From CALRGL01 sp964374035 (GTDB lineage: Bacteria > Patescibacteriota > Patescibacteriia > UBA9934 > GWF2-40-263), in assembly GCA_964374035.1 (NCBI GenBank), contig CAYJWY010000040.1, forward strand, positions 1 through 7,135: a stretch of 7,135 bases of DNA, read 5' to 3'. Each line of letters starts with the position of its first letter. The stretch's first letter is position 1. The translations under genes were made by a program, and so were the position numbers. This document shows, in pieces, positions 1 through 5,758 of the stretch. Under the pieces are notes generated by a model that worked only from the letters and a program-made list of their open reading frames with translations, was not told where the DNA came from and did no database searches.

Positions 1-269
1 GTGCTTTCGACGTTGAACTTGGAGAATGGTGAGAAAAGAAATTGTTTCGCTTGAGGAAAGTGATCAAGAAAGATACGGTCGTTAAACTCGGCATTCGTAA
101 TATTACATCGTCGTCCACCCGTGATACTCAGCTTGAGACCGAGGCGATCGTTCTTTTCAATCAAAAGCACACGAGCCCCAAGCTCGCCCGCGCGCCCCAC
201 AGCCATCATGCCGGAGGGACCGCCGCCGATGACGATGATGTCAAACGAATGTTTTACGTTTCGATCCAC
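1..269 (-). CDS. NAD(P)/FAD-dependent oxidoreductase, HI0933/BaiN family (N-terminal part)
   Basis: Only the first 89 codons are present; the gene runs off the left edge. Visible: a Rossmann FAD-binding start (FDIIVIGGGPSG, residues 9-20, GxGxxG pattern), the acidic end of the second strand (LLIEK, Glu38), and the family signature GGRRCNITNA (residues 51-60), which corresponds to the GGGRCNxTN motif of the HI0933-like/BaiN flavoproteins. One Gly of that motif is Arg here. Members bind FAD and are presumed cytoplasmic oxidoreductases; the physiological substrate is unknown for most, so the bile-acid reductase name attached to BaiN should not be transferred. The start chosen is GTG at 269-267: it is the only plausible start before the dinucleotide fold, as no ATG lies between it and the FAD motif. 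It overlaps the end of the aldehyde dehydrogenase gene by 16 bases, suggesting translational coupling. No Shine-Dalgarno sequence is evident. Family assignment is firm; function is not. Confidence 0.87.
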   Translation of the reverse strand, partial: MDRNVKHSFDIIVIGGGPSGMMAVGRAGELGARVLLIEKNDRLGLKLSITGGRRCNITNAEFNDRIFLDHFPQAKQFLFSPFSKFNVES

Positions 270-1618
270 ACGGATTTGATATTGAGAAACTCGCGCATCC
301 CATAACTCGAAAGCTCTCGACCGAAACCGGAACGTTTGATTCCTCCAAACGGAAGTCGCGGATCTGACTTCACCATCGAGTTGACAAACACACATCCGGC
401 TTCGATTCGTGGAATGAGTTTTTGTGCGTGCTCTGGCGTGGTCCACAGCGACGAGCCAAGACCGAATGTTGTTTCGTTTGCGATCGCGATCGTCTCCTCC
501 TCGTTCTCGACCACGATGATGGACATCACGGGGCCGAAGGTTTCTTCGAGGCGCAGGGGGTCTTCTTTTCGATGAAGTCGAACAATCGTTGGGGGATAGT
601 AAGCGCCTTGCCCTTCGGGAATGACGCCGCCGCAGAGGACTTCGCCGCCCTCAGCGATGGAACGCGTCACAAGGGCGTGGATTTCGTCTCGCGATTCACG
701 ATGCACGAGTGGGCCGACGAGTGTTTCGGGGAGCGTGGGATCGCCAGGAATCATTTTTGCGAATCCTTCTTTTACTTCGTCGATGAACGCGTCTGCGATC
801 GAGCGTTCAAGGATAAAGCGCTTGGCGGCGATACAGCTCTGGCCGCAGTTCAAGAGTCGTGCCTTCACCGCGGTTTGTGCGGCCTTCGACACGTCGGCGT
901 CAGCGAGAACAATGAACGGATCGGAGCCGCCGAGTTCGAGCACGCTCTTCTTTATGTTCTCGCCCGAGACTTTCGCGACTTGTGATCCGGCATATTCGCT
1001 TCCGGTGAGCGTCGTTGCTCGAACGAGTGGATTCTCGATGACGCGCGCGACATCGCTTGATGAGATTGCTAAGTTTTGAAAGATGCCTTCTGGAAATCCT
1101 GCATCGAGAAAGAGTTGTTCCATCTTCTCAGCACAGAGTTGTACATTCGACGCGTGCTTGAGTAGGCCGACGTTGCCGGCCATCGCGGCTGGCGCGATGA
1201 ATCGAAAGACTTGCCAGTAAGGAAAGTTCCAGGGCATTACGGCAAAGACAATGCCGATCGGATCGAAGCGCACGTAACTCTCGAGCGCGTTTGTTTCAAC
1301 GATCTCTTTTTCAAGAATCGCCGCCGTGTTTTCTGCGTAGTAGTCACAAACAAGCGCGCACTTCTCGACCTCACCGATGGCTTCCGTAATCGGCTTTCCC
1401 ATCGACTGGGTCGCAAGCATGGCGATTGCTCGCACATCCTTGCGAAGAAGGTTTGCGAGCGCACGCATCTTCGTCGCACGCTCCTCAAGCGCAACAAGTC
1501 GCCACACTTCGAACGCGCGTTGTGCTTTCGCAATACGTGCATCGACCTCGTTGTGAGTCATCGCAACGTGATCTACGAGGTGCTCGCCGGTTGCTGGGTT
1601 GATCGTTTGTAATGCCAT
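254..1618 (-). CDS. Aldehyde dehydrogenase, NAD(P)-dependent succinate-semialdehyde dehydrogenase (Sad/YneI) type
   Basis: Cytosolic ALDH-superfamily enzyme that oxidises an aldehyde to its acid with NAD(P)+. All key residues are visible: oxyanion Asn131 in MPWNFPYWQ, cofactor Lys154 in LLKHA, TLTGS (203-207), general base Glu228 in LELGGSDPF, nucleophile Cys262 in NCGQSCIAAKRF, and EETFGP (358-363). The 454-residue length, short N-terminus (TINPATGE at residues 5-12) and C-terminal FGGIKRSGFGRELSSYG block closely resemble E. coli Sad (YneI, about 462 residues), which acts on succinate semialdehyde. Substrate by homology is therefore succinate semialdehyde, but other short aldehydes are possible. 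The ATG at 1618 leaves the usual family N-terminus; no Shine-Dalgarno sequence precedes it. It lies 23 bases after the REP palindrome that ends the acetolactate synthase gene, and its 3' end overlaps the flavoprotein gene, so a three-gene transcript is plausible. Family is certain; substrate is moderate. Confidence 0.93.
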   Translation of the reverse strand: MALQTINPATGEHLVDHVAMTHNEVDARIAKAQRAFEVWRLVALEERATKMRALANLLRKDVRAIAMLATQSMGKPITEAIGEVEKCALVCDYYAENTAAILEKEIVETNALESYVRFDPIGIVFAVMPWNFPYWQVFRFIAPAAMAGNVGLLKHASNVQLCAEKMEQLFLDAGFPEGIFQNLAISSSDVARVIENPLVRATTLTGSEYAGSQVAKVSGENIKKSVLELGGSDPFIVLADADVSKAAQTAVKARLLNCGQSCIAAKRFILERSIADAFIDEVKEGFAKMIPGDPTLPETLVGPLVHRESRDEIHALVTRSIAEGGEVLCGGVIPEGQGAYYPPTIVRLHRKEDPLRLEETFGPVMSIIVVENEEETIAIANETTFGLGSSLWTTPEHAQKLIPRIEAGCVFVNSMVKSDPRLPFGGIKRSGFGRELSSYGMREFLNIKSVWIET

Positions 1619-1641
1619 ACATGTATTTGAAAATTTTTTTT

Positions 1642-1712
1642 GTAGCCGCAGGCTTTAGCCTGCGCGAATAATTTGTTTCGGACGATTCGCGCAGGCTAAA
1701 GCCTGCGGCTAC
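1642..1712. repeat. REP-like palindrome: perfect 28-bp inverted repeat, 15-nt loop
   Basis: Arms 1642-1669 and 1685-1712 are exact reverse complements over 28 bases, separated by 15 bases. Each arm contains a smaller hairpin of its own (CGCAGGC-TTTA-GCCTGCG), so the element can fold as one long stem or as two short ones. The core GTAGCCGCAGGCTTTAGCC resembles dispersed palindromes I recall from many bacterial genomes, often linked to REP-associated Y1 tyrosine transposases (RAYTs); no transposase is visible here. It lies between the acetolactate synthase and aldehyde dehydrogenase genes. The TAG stop of the upstream gene (1696-1698) sits inside the right arm. There is no T-run after the stem on either strand, so it is not a classic intrinsic terminator, but it could stabilise the 3' end of the upstream message or uncouple the two genes. 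Confidence 0.9.
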
Positions 1713-3492
1713 CAGTCCCAGTACCAGTCCCAGTNNNNNNNNNNNNNNNNNNNNNNNNNNNNNNNNNNNNNNNNNNNNNNNNNNNNNNNNNNNNNNNNNN
1801 NNNNNNNNNNNNNNNNNNNNNNNNNNNNNNNNNNCCAGTCCCAGTACCAGTCCCAGTCCCATTTCTATTCTCAACAATTTTGGTCATGACGCGTCGATTC
1901 TCACCATAGTTCACGGCAACATCGATCACATGAACCGCCGGAGTCGCAAGACACGCGGCCAAGACCTCCTTGAGATCCTCTCCCTTGTTCAGTCGATGTC
2001 CAACCGCGCCATACGCCTGCGCGTACTTCACAAAGTCTGGATTCGTAAAGTTGAGTCCAAAGTTTTCAAGCCCCATCGCCTCCTGTTTCCACTTGATCAT
2101 GCCGTACCCACTGTCGTTGATAATGACGACGACGAGATGCAGTCCAAGTCGTACGGCCGTTTCCAGTTCTTGCGAATTCATCATGAATCCGCCGTCGCCG
2201 CACACCGCGATGACCGGTCGATCCGGATAGACGAGCTTGGCGGCCATCGCTGAGGGCAAGCCCGCGCCCATCGTCGCCAGAGCGTTGTCGAGCAGGAGCG
2301 TATTTGGTTGATGGGTCGTGTATTGTCGAGCAAACCAAAGTTTGTACATGCCGTTGTCGAGGGCAACGATTCCGTCGTCGGGCATGACGGTGCGGATGTC
2401 GTTCACGATGCGCTGTGGATACAGGGGAAATGAACCGTTGCCGATTTCTTCCTTCAGTTCGTTTTGCAAGACCTTCTGCAGTCGCTCAAATTCCGTGAAG
2501 TCCCAGCGTGCTTTTGTTGGATCAATCGTTTCGTTGATTTGCCAGATCGCGTTTGCAATATCGCCGACAACCTCGAGGTGAGGGAAGTAGACGTTGTCGA
2601 TGGTTGCGGGAGAAAAGTTTATGTGAATGACCTCGGGTCCATCCTCGCTCATGATGAACGGCGGTTTCTCAACAACGTCGTGACCAACGTTGATGATGAG
2701 GTCGGCGTGCTCGACCGCACCATGCGGAATGTCTCCAGAAGAAAACGCCGCACAGCCGATGTACTTCGCGTGACGCTCGTCGATGACGCCCTTGCCCATC
2801 TGTGTTGTAAAGAAAGCAATGCCGGTCTTGTCGACAAACGCTCGCAACATCTTTGCTGTCTGTTTGCGATTCGATCCCGCTCCGATGCACAAGAGCGGAC
2901 GTTTCGCCACAAGTATTTTTTCGACAGCGCGCGTTATCGCTTTGTACTCCGCAATCGGTCGTCGTACATCGTTCACGGGGAAAATGCGTTCGTAGATGTC
3001 TTCTGTGGCGATGTCCTCCGGCAGTTCAATGTGAACGGCTCCAGGTCGCTCCTGCATGGATTGACTGAACGCTTCACGCACGATGCTTGCGAGTCGCGCG
3101 CCGTTTTGTACTTGGATACTAAACTTCGTCACGGGCCGCATCATCTCAACGACGTTGATAATTTGAAATCGTCCCTGCTTACTTTTATGAATCGGCTTTT
3201 GCCCGGTGATCATGAGCATCGGCATTGCGCCGAGTTGTGCGTACGCGGCCGCCGTCATGAAGTTGGTCGCCCCAGGTCCCAGTGTCGAAAGACAAACGCC
3301 CGGCTTGCCCGTGAGTCGACCAATCGTCGCGGCCATAAATCCCGCCGCCTGCTCGTGGCGCGTGACGATGAGTTTGATGGATGACGATCGCAAGGATTCA
3401 AGAAAGTCGATATTTTCCTCGCCAGGCACGCCAAAGATATACTGGACACCTTCGTTTTCGAGAGCCTTAACGAACAGGTCACTAGTTTTCAT
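1696..3492 (-). CDS. alsS: Acetolactate synthase, catabolic AlsS-like, with (Gly-Thr)n C-terminal tail interrupted by an assembly gap
   Basis: Thiamine-diphosphate enzyme that condenses two pyruvates to 2-acetolactate with CO2 release, in the cytosol. Seen: N-terminal PYR domain with GVPGEEN (21-27) and catalytic Glu47 in TRHEQAAGFMA; central domain about 185-320; C-terminal PP domain with the ThDP/Mg motif GDGG at 432-435 ending in IIND (457-460). Where anabolic, FAD-bound synthases have an RFDDR-type motif, this protein has NVGHDVVEKPPF, like FAD-independent catabolic AlsS (GYDPIE); the catabolic assignment is inferred from that. The start chosen is ATG 3492 (MKTSDLFV); 28 further upstream codons are open but would read through the terminator stem and are unlike the family. 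The usual end is near residue 540. Beyond NRN (542-544) the frame runs into Gly-Thr repeats, through the 100-N gap, then GSRRL and a TAG inside the REP palindrome. No Shine-Dalgarno sequence; an extended -10 lies 11 bases upstream. The true C-terminus is uncertain. Confidence 0.9.
   Translation of the reverse strand: MKTSDLFVKALENEGVQYIFGVPGEENIDFLESLRSSSIKLIVTRHEQAAGFMAATIGRLTGKPGVCLSTLGPGATNFMTAAAYAQLGAMPMLMITGQKPIHKSKQGRFQIINVVEMMRPVTKFSIQVQNGARLASIVREAFSQSMQERPGAVHIELPEDIATEDIYERIFPVNDVRRPIAEYKAITRAVEKILVAKRPLLCIGAGSNRKQTAKMLRAFVDKTGIAFFTTQMGKGVIDERHAKYIGCAAFSSGDIPHGAVEHADLIINVGHDVVEKPPFIMSEDGPEVIHINFSPATIDNVYFPHLEVVGDIANAIWQINETIDPTKARWDFTEFERLQKVLQNELKEEIGNGSFPLYPQRIVNDIRTVMPDDGIVALDNGMYKLWFARQYTTHQPNTLLLDNALATMGAGLPSAMAAKLVYPDRPVIAVCGDGGFMMNSQELETAVRLGLHLVVVIINDSGYGMIKWKQEAMGLENFGLNFTNPDFVKYAQAYGAVGHRLNKGEDLKEVLAACLATPAVHVIDVAVNYGENRRVMTKIVENRNGTGTGTGTXXXXXXXXXXXXXXXXXXXXXXXXXXXXXXXXXXTGTGTGTGSRRL
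1713..1860 (-). repeat. Hexamer tandem array GGGACT/GGTACT in the 3' end of the acetolactate synthase gene, interrupted by the gap
   Basis: On the minus strand, both sides of the gap (1835-1860 and 1713-1734) consist of tandem GGGACT and GGTACT hexamers, mostly alternating as a 12-mer. The array codes for Gly-Thr repeats in the frame of the upstream gene. Reading the unit in all six frames gives no stop codon. The sequence next to the palindrome (GGTAGCC) shares its GGTA with the last repeat unit, so the array abuts the REP element directly. The total copy number is unknown because the centre is not assembled. Confidence 0.93.
1735..1834. other. Assembly gap of exactly 100 N inside the tandem array
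   Basis: There are exactly 100 N characters, the conventional length for a gap of unknown size. Both flanks carry the same hexamer array, so the gap is most simply a collapsed or unresolved repeat rather than missing unique sequence. Any protein drawn through it is therefore artificial over about 34 residues. Confidence 0.97.
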
Positions 3493-3502
3493 AGATACGG
3501 TT

Positions 3503-3512
3503 GATTCTATCA
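3503..3512 (-). promoter_or_regulatory. Probable extended -10 promoter element (TGATAGAATC) of the acetolactate synthase gene
   Basis: On the minus strand the ten bases TGATAGAATC form a TGn-TAGAAT extended -10 (one mismatch to TATAAT). They lie between the terminator stem and the start codon, with 11 bases between the hexamer and the ATG, so the 5' leader would be only a few bases. The same ten bases occur upstream of the AP endonuclease gene. I see no good -35 box at the expected distance, which is usual for extended -10 promoters. Confidence 0.5.
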
Positions 3513-3513
3513 C

Positions 3514-3540
3514 AAAACCGTCAGGGTGGCTGACGGTTTT
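3514..3540 (-). terminator. Intrinsic terminator hairpin after the RelE toxin gene (near bidirectional)
   Basis: Perfect 11-bp stem AAAACCGTCAG (3514-3524) and CTGACGGTTTT (3530-3540) with a 5-base loop. On the minus strand it ends in TTTT followed by G, a short U-tract; the plus-strand reading also ends in TTTT. The distal arm includes two bases of the relE stop codon (3539-3541). It separates the repair/lipid/toxin-antitoxin genes from acetolactate synthase, which then needs its own promoter in the 21 bases left before its start. Confidence 0.75.
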
Positions 3541-3787
3541 AAAGTGATTTATAGGTTGTCTCTGATCGATGTTCAAAAGCGATCATTCTAATCTCACCGT
3601 GCTCAAGTCTTTGAAAAATGAGTCGGTAGCTGCTTTTCCTGACGCGAAAAATGTCATTCGATCCCTTGAGGCGCACCACGTCCAATTCTTCCAGATCGCC
3701 GTTTAGAATTTGTTTGATCAATTTTGTAAATGTACTTTGTTGTTTTGGATCCAGCTTACGCAATTGTTTGTCGATTCTGTCGACCAT
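3539..3787 (-). CDS. RelE/ParE-superfamily toxin (mRNA interferase type)
   Basis: Eighty-two residues, the normal size for a RelE-fold toxin. Seen: an N-terminal helical part (1-30), then the strand pattern DVVRLKGSNDIFRVRKSSYRLIF (36-58) with the basic residues Arg49, Arg51 and Arg55 and Tyr54 expected on the RNA-facing sheet, and a C-terminal strand with HRSETTYKSL (73-82). Family members cleave mRNA, usually on the ribosome, when freed from their antitoxin; whether this one is active is not known. It starts 3 bases after the stop of the Phd/YefM-type antitoxin gene, the classic antitoxin-first order, so the two are surely co-transcribed and possibly coupled. No Shine-Dalgarno sequence is visible. 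The stop codon lies in the arm of the terminator hairpin. Family is clear; RelE versus YoeB/ParE subtype cannot be settled by eye. Confidence 0.88.
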   Translation of the reverse strand: MVDRIDKQLRKLDPKQQSTFTKLIKQILNGDLEELDVVRLKGSNDIFRVRKSSYRLIFQRLEHGEIRMIAFEHRSETTYKSL

Positions 3788-3790
3788 ACG

Positions 3791-4012
3791 CTAGAGCGAC
3801 TGGAGACGTTTAAGCAATTCTGTTGCAGGAATGCCGCCTTTGCGAAACTTTGTAAAGTCGATGATGGTTTCCCATCCGGCTTCCTCCACAGGAGAGATGC
3901 GGAACAATGGTTTCGAACGACGCGTCACAATAAACGAATCGCCTTTGTTAACACGCTTCTCGTAGGTTGAAATGTTTTCACGAAATTCTTTGAGGTTGAT
4001 GAGATGTTTCAT
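3791..4012 (-). CDS. Phd/YefM-family antitoxin
   Basis: Seventy-three residues. The N-terminal part (LINLKEFRENISTYEKRV, 4-21, then GDSFIVTRRSKPLFRISP, 24-41) matches the Phd/YefM fold, which dimerises, binds the operon promoter and represses it. The C-terminal stretch (WETIIDFTKFRKGGIPATELLKRL, 47-70) is the flexible region that wraps and neutralises the partner toxin. The partner is the RelE-like gene 3 bases downstream. The start is the first ATG in frame with the family N-terminus. There is no Shine-Dalgarno sequence; a possible extended -10 lies about 18 bases upstream. By analogy the operon should be autoregulated by the antitoxin-toxin complex, but I could not identify an operator palindrome in the short upstream region. 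Confidence 0.9.
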   Translation of the reverse strand: MKHLINLKEFRENISTYEKRVNKGDSFIVTRRSKPLFRISPVEEAGWETIIDFTKFRKGGIPATELLKRLQSL

Positions 4013-4030
4013 AAAGATAATTTTTGCGTA

Positions 4031-4039
4031 ATCTTAGCA
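4031..4039 (-). promoter_or_regulatory. Possible extended -10 (TGCTAAGAT) for the toxin-antitoxin pair
   Basis: In the 37-base gap between the CDP-alcohol phosphotransferase and the antitoxin, the minus strand reads TGCTAAGAT, a TGn followed by a hexamer with two mismatches to TATAAT. It lies 18 bases from the antitoxin ATG. It resembles the better TGATAGAAT elements in this window. The pair may instead, or also, be read from the upstream operon, because no terminator lies between. Weak evidence. Confidence 0.3.
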
Positions 4040-4049
4040 CGACCTTCCG

Positions 4050-4715
4050 TCATGTGTCACGCATCGCATCCATATCCATTTTCCAAATTTCTTTTTGTGT
4101 GCGATAGACGACAACAATGAGTCCAATGAACGACGCAACTAAGAGATAGGGAAGCGCGCCGGCCAAATGTGTTTTGCCGAATATGATGAGAAGCGTGTTA
4201 ATCAGAATGAAGACAAGACGAATCTCTGTCGGACCGATACCGAGGTACGCGATGCGAAATTTATTCGTTGCGGCCATCGCGAGAAATGAGTTGATCATGA
4301 ATGCGCCGAAGATGACGAGGACGAAGAACTGCATGGGCCAGAATTCTGTAGGGAGCAGAATGCCGTAGGCGATGAGGATCGAAGCGAGGAAAATGTAATC
4401 GAGAAAGTGATCCATGTAGTAGCCCCATCGCACGAGACCTTCATTGCGTTTGCGACCGGCTGCACCGTCGAGTGAATCGGTGAGCCACTGCATGGCGATC
4501 ATAAGTGAGACGCCCCAGAGCCAGGTGAGGTCGAATGTTGCGAGAAAGCCGAAGAGGATGATGAGGACGCTGATCGGAATCGAAAGCAAGGTGAGGTGAT
4601 GTGAGCGTAGCCAATTGGGGACGTGGTTCACGGCGAAGTTGATAAAGCGTTTCTCTGGCGCGGCGAGAATTGATTGACCTACTTTTTGGTTTCCACCGAA
4701 TGTTTCTTGTTGCAT
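4050..4715 (-). CDS. CDP-alcohol phosphatidyltransferase family membrane protein
   Basis: Integral membrane enzyme of 221 residues that would transfer a phosphoalcohol from a CDP-activated donor to make a phospholipid. Seen: about six hydrophobic helices (roughly 41-59, 62-79, 105-122, 128-148, 163-180, 186-204) and the catalytic signature with Asp80, Asp83-Gly84, Arg88, Gly98, Asp102 and Asp106. These match the family pattern D-x2-DG-x2-AR-x8-G-x3-D-x3-D except that the Ala before Arg is Gly and there is one extra residue before the next Gly. GPTE (161-164) also matches a motif of the family. Which alcohol (glycerol phosphate, inositol phosphate, serine, other) cannot be told. The gene begins 3 bases after the AP endonuclease stop, so they share a transcript; no Shine-Dalgarno sequence is visible. 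It ends with TGA, showing TGA is a stop here. Fold is sure; substrate unknown. Confidence 0.9.
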   Translation of the reverse strand: MQQETFGGNQKVGQSILAAPEKRFINFAVNHVPNWLRSHHLTLLSIPISVLIILFGFLATFDLTWLWGVSLMIAMQWLTDSLDGAAGRKRNEGLVRWGYYMDHFLDYIFLASILIAYGILLPTEFWPMQFFVLVIFGAFMINSFLAMAATNKFRIAYLGIGPTEIRLVFILINTLLIIFGKTHLAGALPYLLVASFIGLIVVVYRTQKEIWKMDMDAMRDT

Positions 4716-4718
4716 AGA

Positions 4719-5522
4719 TTACGTTTCTAAAATGATTCCTACTGGCGCATGATCCGAGCCCATCACCTCGGGCAAGATGAACGCGCTTTTTATTTTTTTC
4801 ATGATTGACTTATTCGCAAAAAAGTAGTCGATTCTCCACCCAACGTTTCGCTCGCGGGCCTTGCCAAAATGACTCCACCAAGTGTACGCGCCGACTTGGT
4901 CGGGATAAAAATGTCGAAACGTATCAACGAGTCCGCTGGCAACGAGGTTGTCTGCACCCTTGCGTTCTTCCGCTGTGAAGCCTGCGTTGTTTTTGTTCTC
5001 CTTTGGTCGAGCAAGATCGATCTCGTTGTGCGCGACGTTGAGATCGCCACACATAATGACCGGTCGAATCTTTTCAAGCTTCGTCAGGTACGCGAGAAAC
5101 GCGCGGTCCCATTTATCGTGACGAAATAGTTTGCGCGAGAGATCAGGCTTTGCGTTTGGTGTGTAGACGTTCACGAGGAAAAAGTTTTTGAACTCGGCTG
5201 TGATGACGCGACCTTCCGTGAGGGTGTCGCCGTAGCGGTCGAGCAGCGAACCAGACTTCGCGCCCGGCAAATCAAACGTCACGGAGATCGGCTTCTGCTT
5301 GGTAAAGATCGCCGTCCCAGCATATCCCGCCTTCTTCGCCGAGTTCCAAAATTCTTCGTACTGCGGCAGATCGATTTCGGCCTGGCCTTGTTGCGCTTTT
5401 GTTTCTTGAAGACACAACATATCCGGATCTTCCTGTCGAATCATGGCAAGAAATGTTCCTTTGCGCAGGACCGACCGGATACCGTTGACGTTCCACGAGA
5501 TTATTTTGAGGGACTTTGCCAT
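4719..5522 (-). CDS. xth: Exodeoxyribonuclease III / AP endonuclease (XthA/ExoA family)
   Basis: Base-excision-repair nuclease that incises DNA 5' to abasic sites and trims 3' blocked ends. Every active-site motif is present: ISWNVNGIRS (8-17, Asn11), LQETK with metal-ligand Glu40, NVYTPN (118-123, Tyr120), GDLNVAH (159-165, catalytic Asp160 and Asn162), WRIDYFF (229-235, Asp232) and GSDHAP (255-260, Asp257 and His258). Length 267 residues, essentially that of E. coli XthA. The ATG at 5522 (MAKSLKI) is chosen because the family begins directly with this strand; the frame is open to an ATG at 5603, but the extra 27 residues are unlike the family and would cover the putative promoter. A GAGG lies about 14 bases from the start, too far for a good ribosome site. 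First gene of a probable operon with the CDP-alcohol phosphotransferase and perhaps the toxin-antitoxin pair. Confidence 0.95.
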   Translation of the reverse strand: MAKSLKIISWNVNGIRSVLRKGTFLAMIRQEDPDMLCLQETKAQQGQAEIDLPQYEEFWNSAKKAGYAGTAIFTKQKPISVTFDLPGAKSGSLLDRYGDTLTEGRVITAEFKNFFLVNVYTPNAKPDLSRKLFRHDKWDRAFLAYLTKLEKIRPVIMCGDLNVAHNEIDLARPKENKNNAGFTAEERKGADNLVASGLVDTFRHFYPDQVGAYTWWSHFGKARERNVGWRIDYFFANKSIMKKIKSAFILPEVMGSDHAPVGIILET

Positions 5523-5540
5523 AGGGATAATCGTTTCCTC

Positions 5541-5550
5541 GATTCTATCA
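5541..5550 (-). promoter_or_regulatory. Probable extended -10 promoter element (TGATAGAATC) of the AP endonuclease gene
   Basis: The minus strand reads TGATAGAATC, ten bases identical to the element upstream of acetolactate synthase at 3503-3512. The hexamer TAGAAT has one mismatch to TATAAT and carries the TGn extension. It lies 19 bases from the ATG, giving a predicted leader of about a dozen bases. It sits in the 99-base divergent region shared with the plus-strand acidic ORF. No clear -35 box. Confidence 0.5.
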
Positions 5551-5621
5551 TATCGTGAGTCCCTTGACGGATTAATCCACGCCTGGCACACTTGCGGTCT
5601 CATTCATTAAGTTTCAATTTT

Positions 5622-5747
5622 ATGGACGACGAGAAAATGGACGACGAGGACGTGATGCCAGGTGCTGAAGCAGATGTTGATGCCGATGAGAAAGAAGGAC
5701 CTCCTGAAGGCACAGAGCCTGAGGAAGACGACGTATCTGCCATGTAA
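5622..5747 (+). CDS. Small, extremely acidic protein of unknown function (41 aa)
   Basis: Not a family I recognise. ATG at 5622 to TAA at 5745 gives 41 residues with 19 Asp/Glu and only 2 Lys, a net charge near -17. It starts with a near-repeat (MDDEK-MDDED), has no hydrophobic segment and no Cys or aromatic residue, and is probably disordered. Support for a real gene: the acidic codon run is sustained across the whole ORF, it is the only plus-strand ORF lying in a gap between annotated minus-strand genes, and it is followed 11 bases later by a good intrinsic terminator in the right direction. Against: it is short, has no Shine-Dalgarno sequence, and I see no confident promoter upstream. It is divergent from the AP endonuclease gene (99 bases between starts). 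Possible roles such as a nucleic-acid mimic or a metal or cation buffer are speculation. Confidence 0.6.
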   Translation: MDDEKMDDEDVMPGAEADVDADEKEGPPEGTEPEEDDVSAM

Positions 5748-5758
5748 CGCGTCAAAAT

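Noticed and set aside
422..985. 187-codon plus-strand open frame
   Set aside because: Antisense to the aldehyde dehydrogenase active-site region, with no family resemblance; a codon-bias shadow.
1713..1860. CRISPR or spacer-bearing array
   Set aside because: A continuous 6/12-base tandem repeat with no spacers.
1485..1877. Minus-strand frame with Leu-Gly/Val-Leu repeats
   Set aside because: It is another frame of the same hexamer array that crosses the N gap; it only exists because the repeat has no stop in any frame.
2464..3384. 306-codon open frame on the plus strand
   Set aside because: It lies wholly opposite the acetolactate synthase gene, whose catalytic motifs are intact; the translation is Arg/Cys/His-rich with no recognisable domain. 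It is a shadow frame.
3493..3576. N-terminal extension of acetolactate synthase starting at 3576
   Set aside because: It would translate the terminator stem and part of relE; the family begins at MKTSDLFV.
3539..4012. New defence system
   Set aside because: The pair is an ordinary Phd/YefM-RelE toxin-antitoxin module, and neighbouring genes are housekeeping.
5523..5603. N-terminal extension of the AP endonuclease starting at 5603
   Set aside because: The 27 extra residues are unlike the family and overlap the putative promoter; the start at 5522 gives the standard length.
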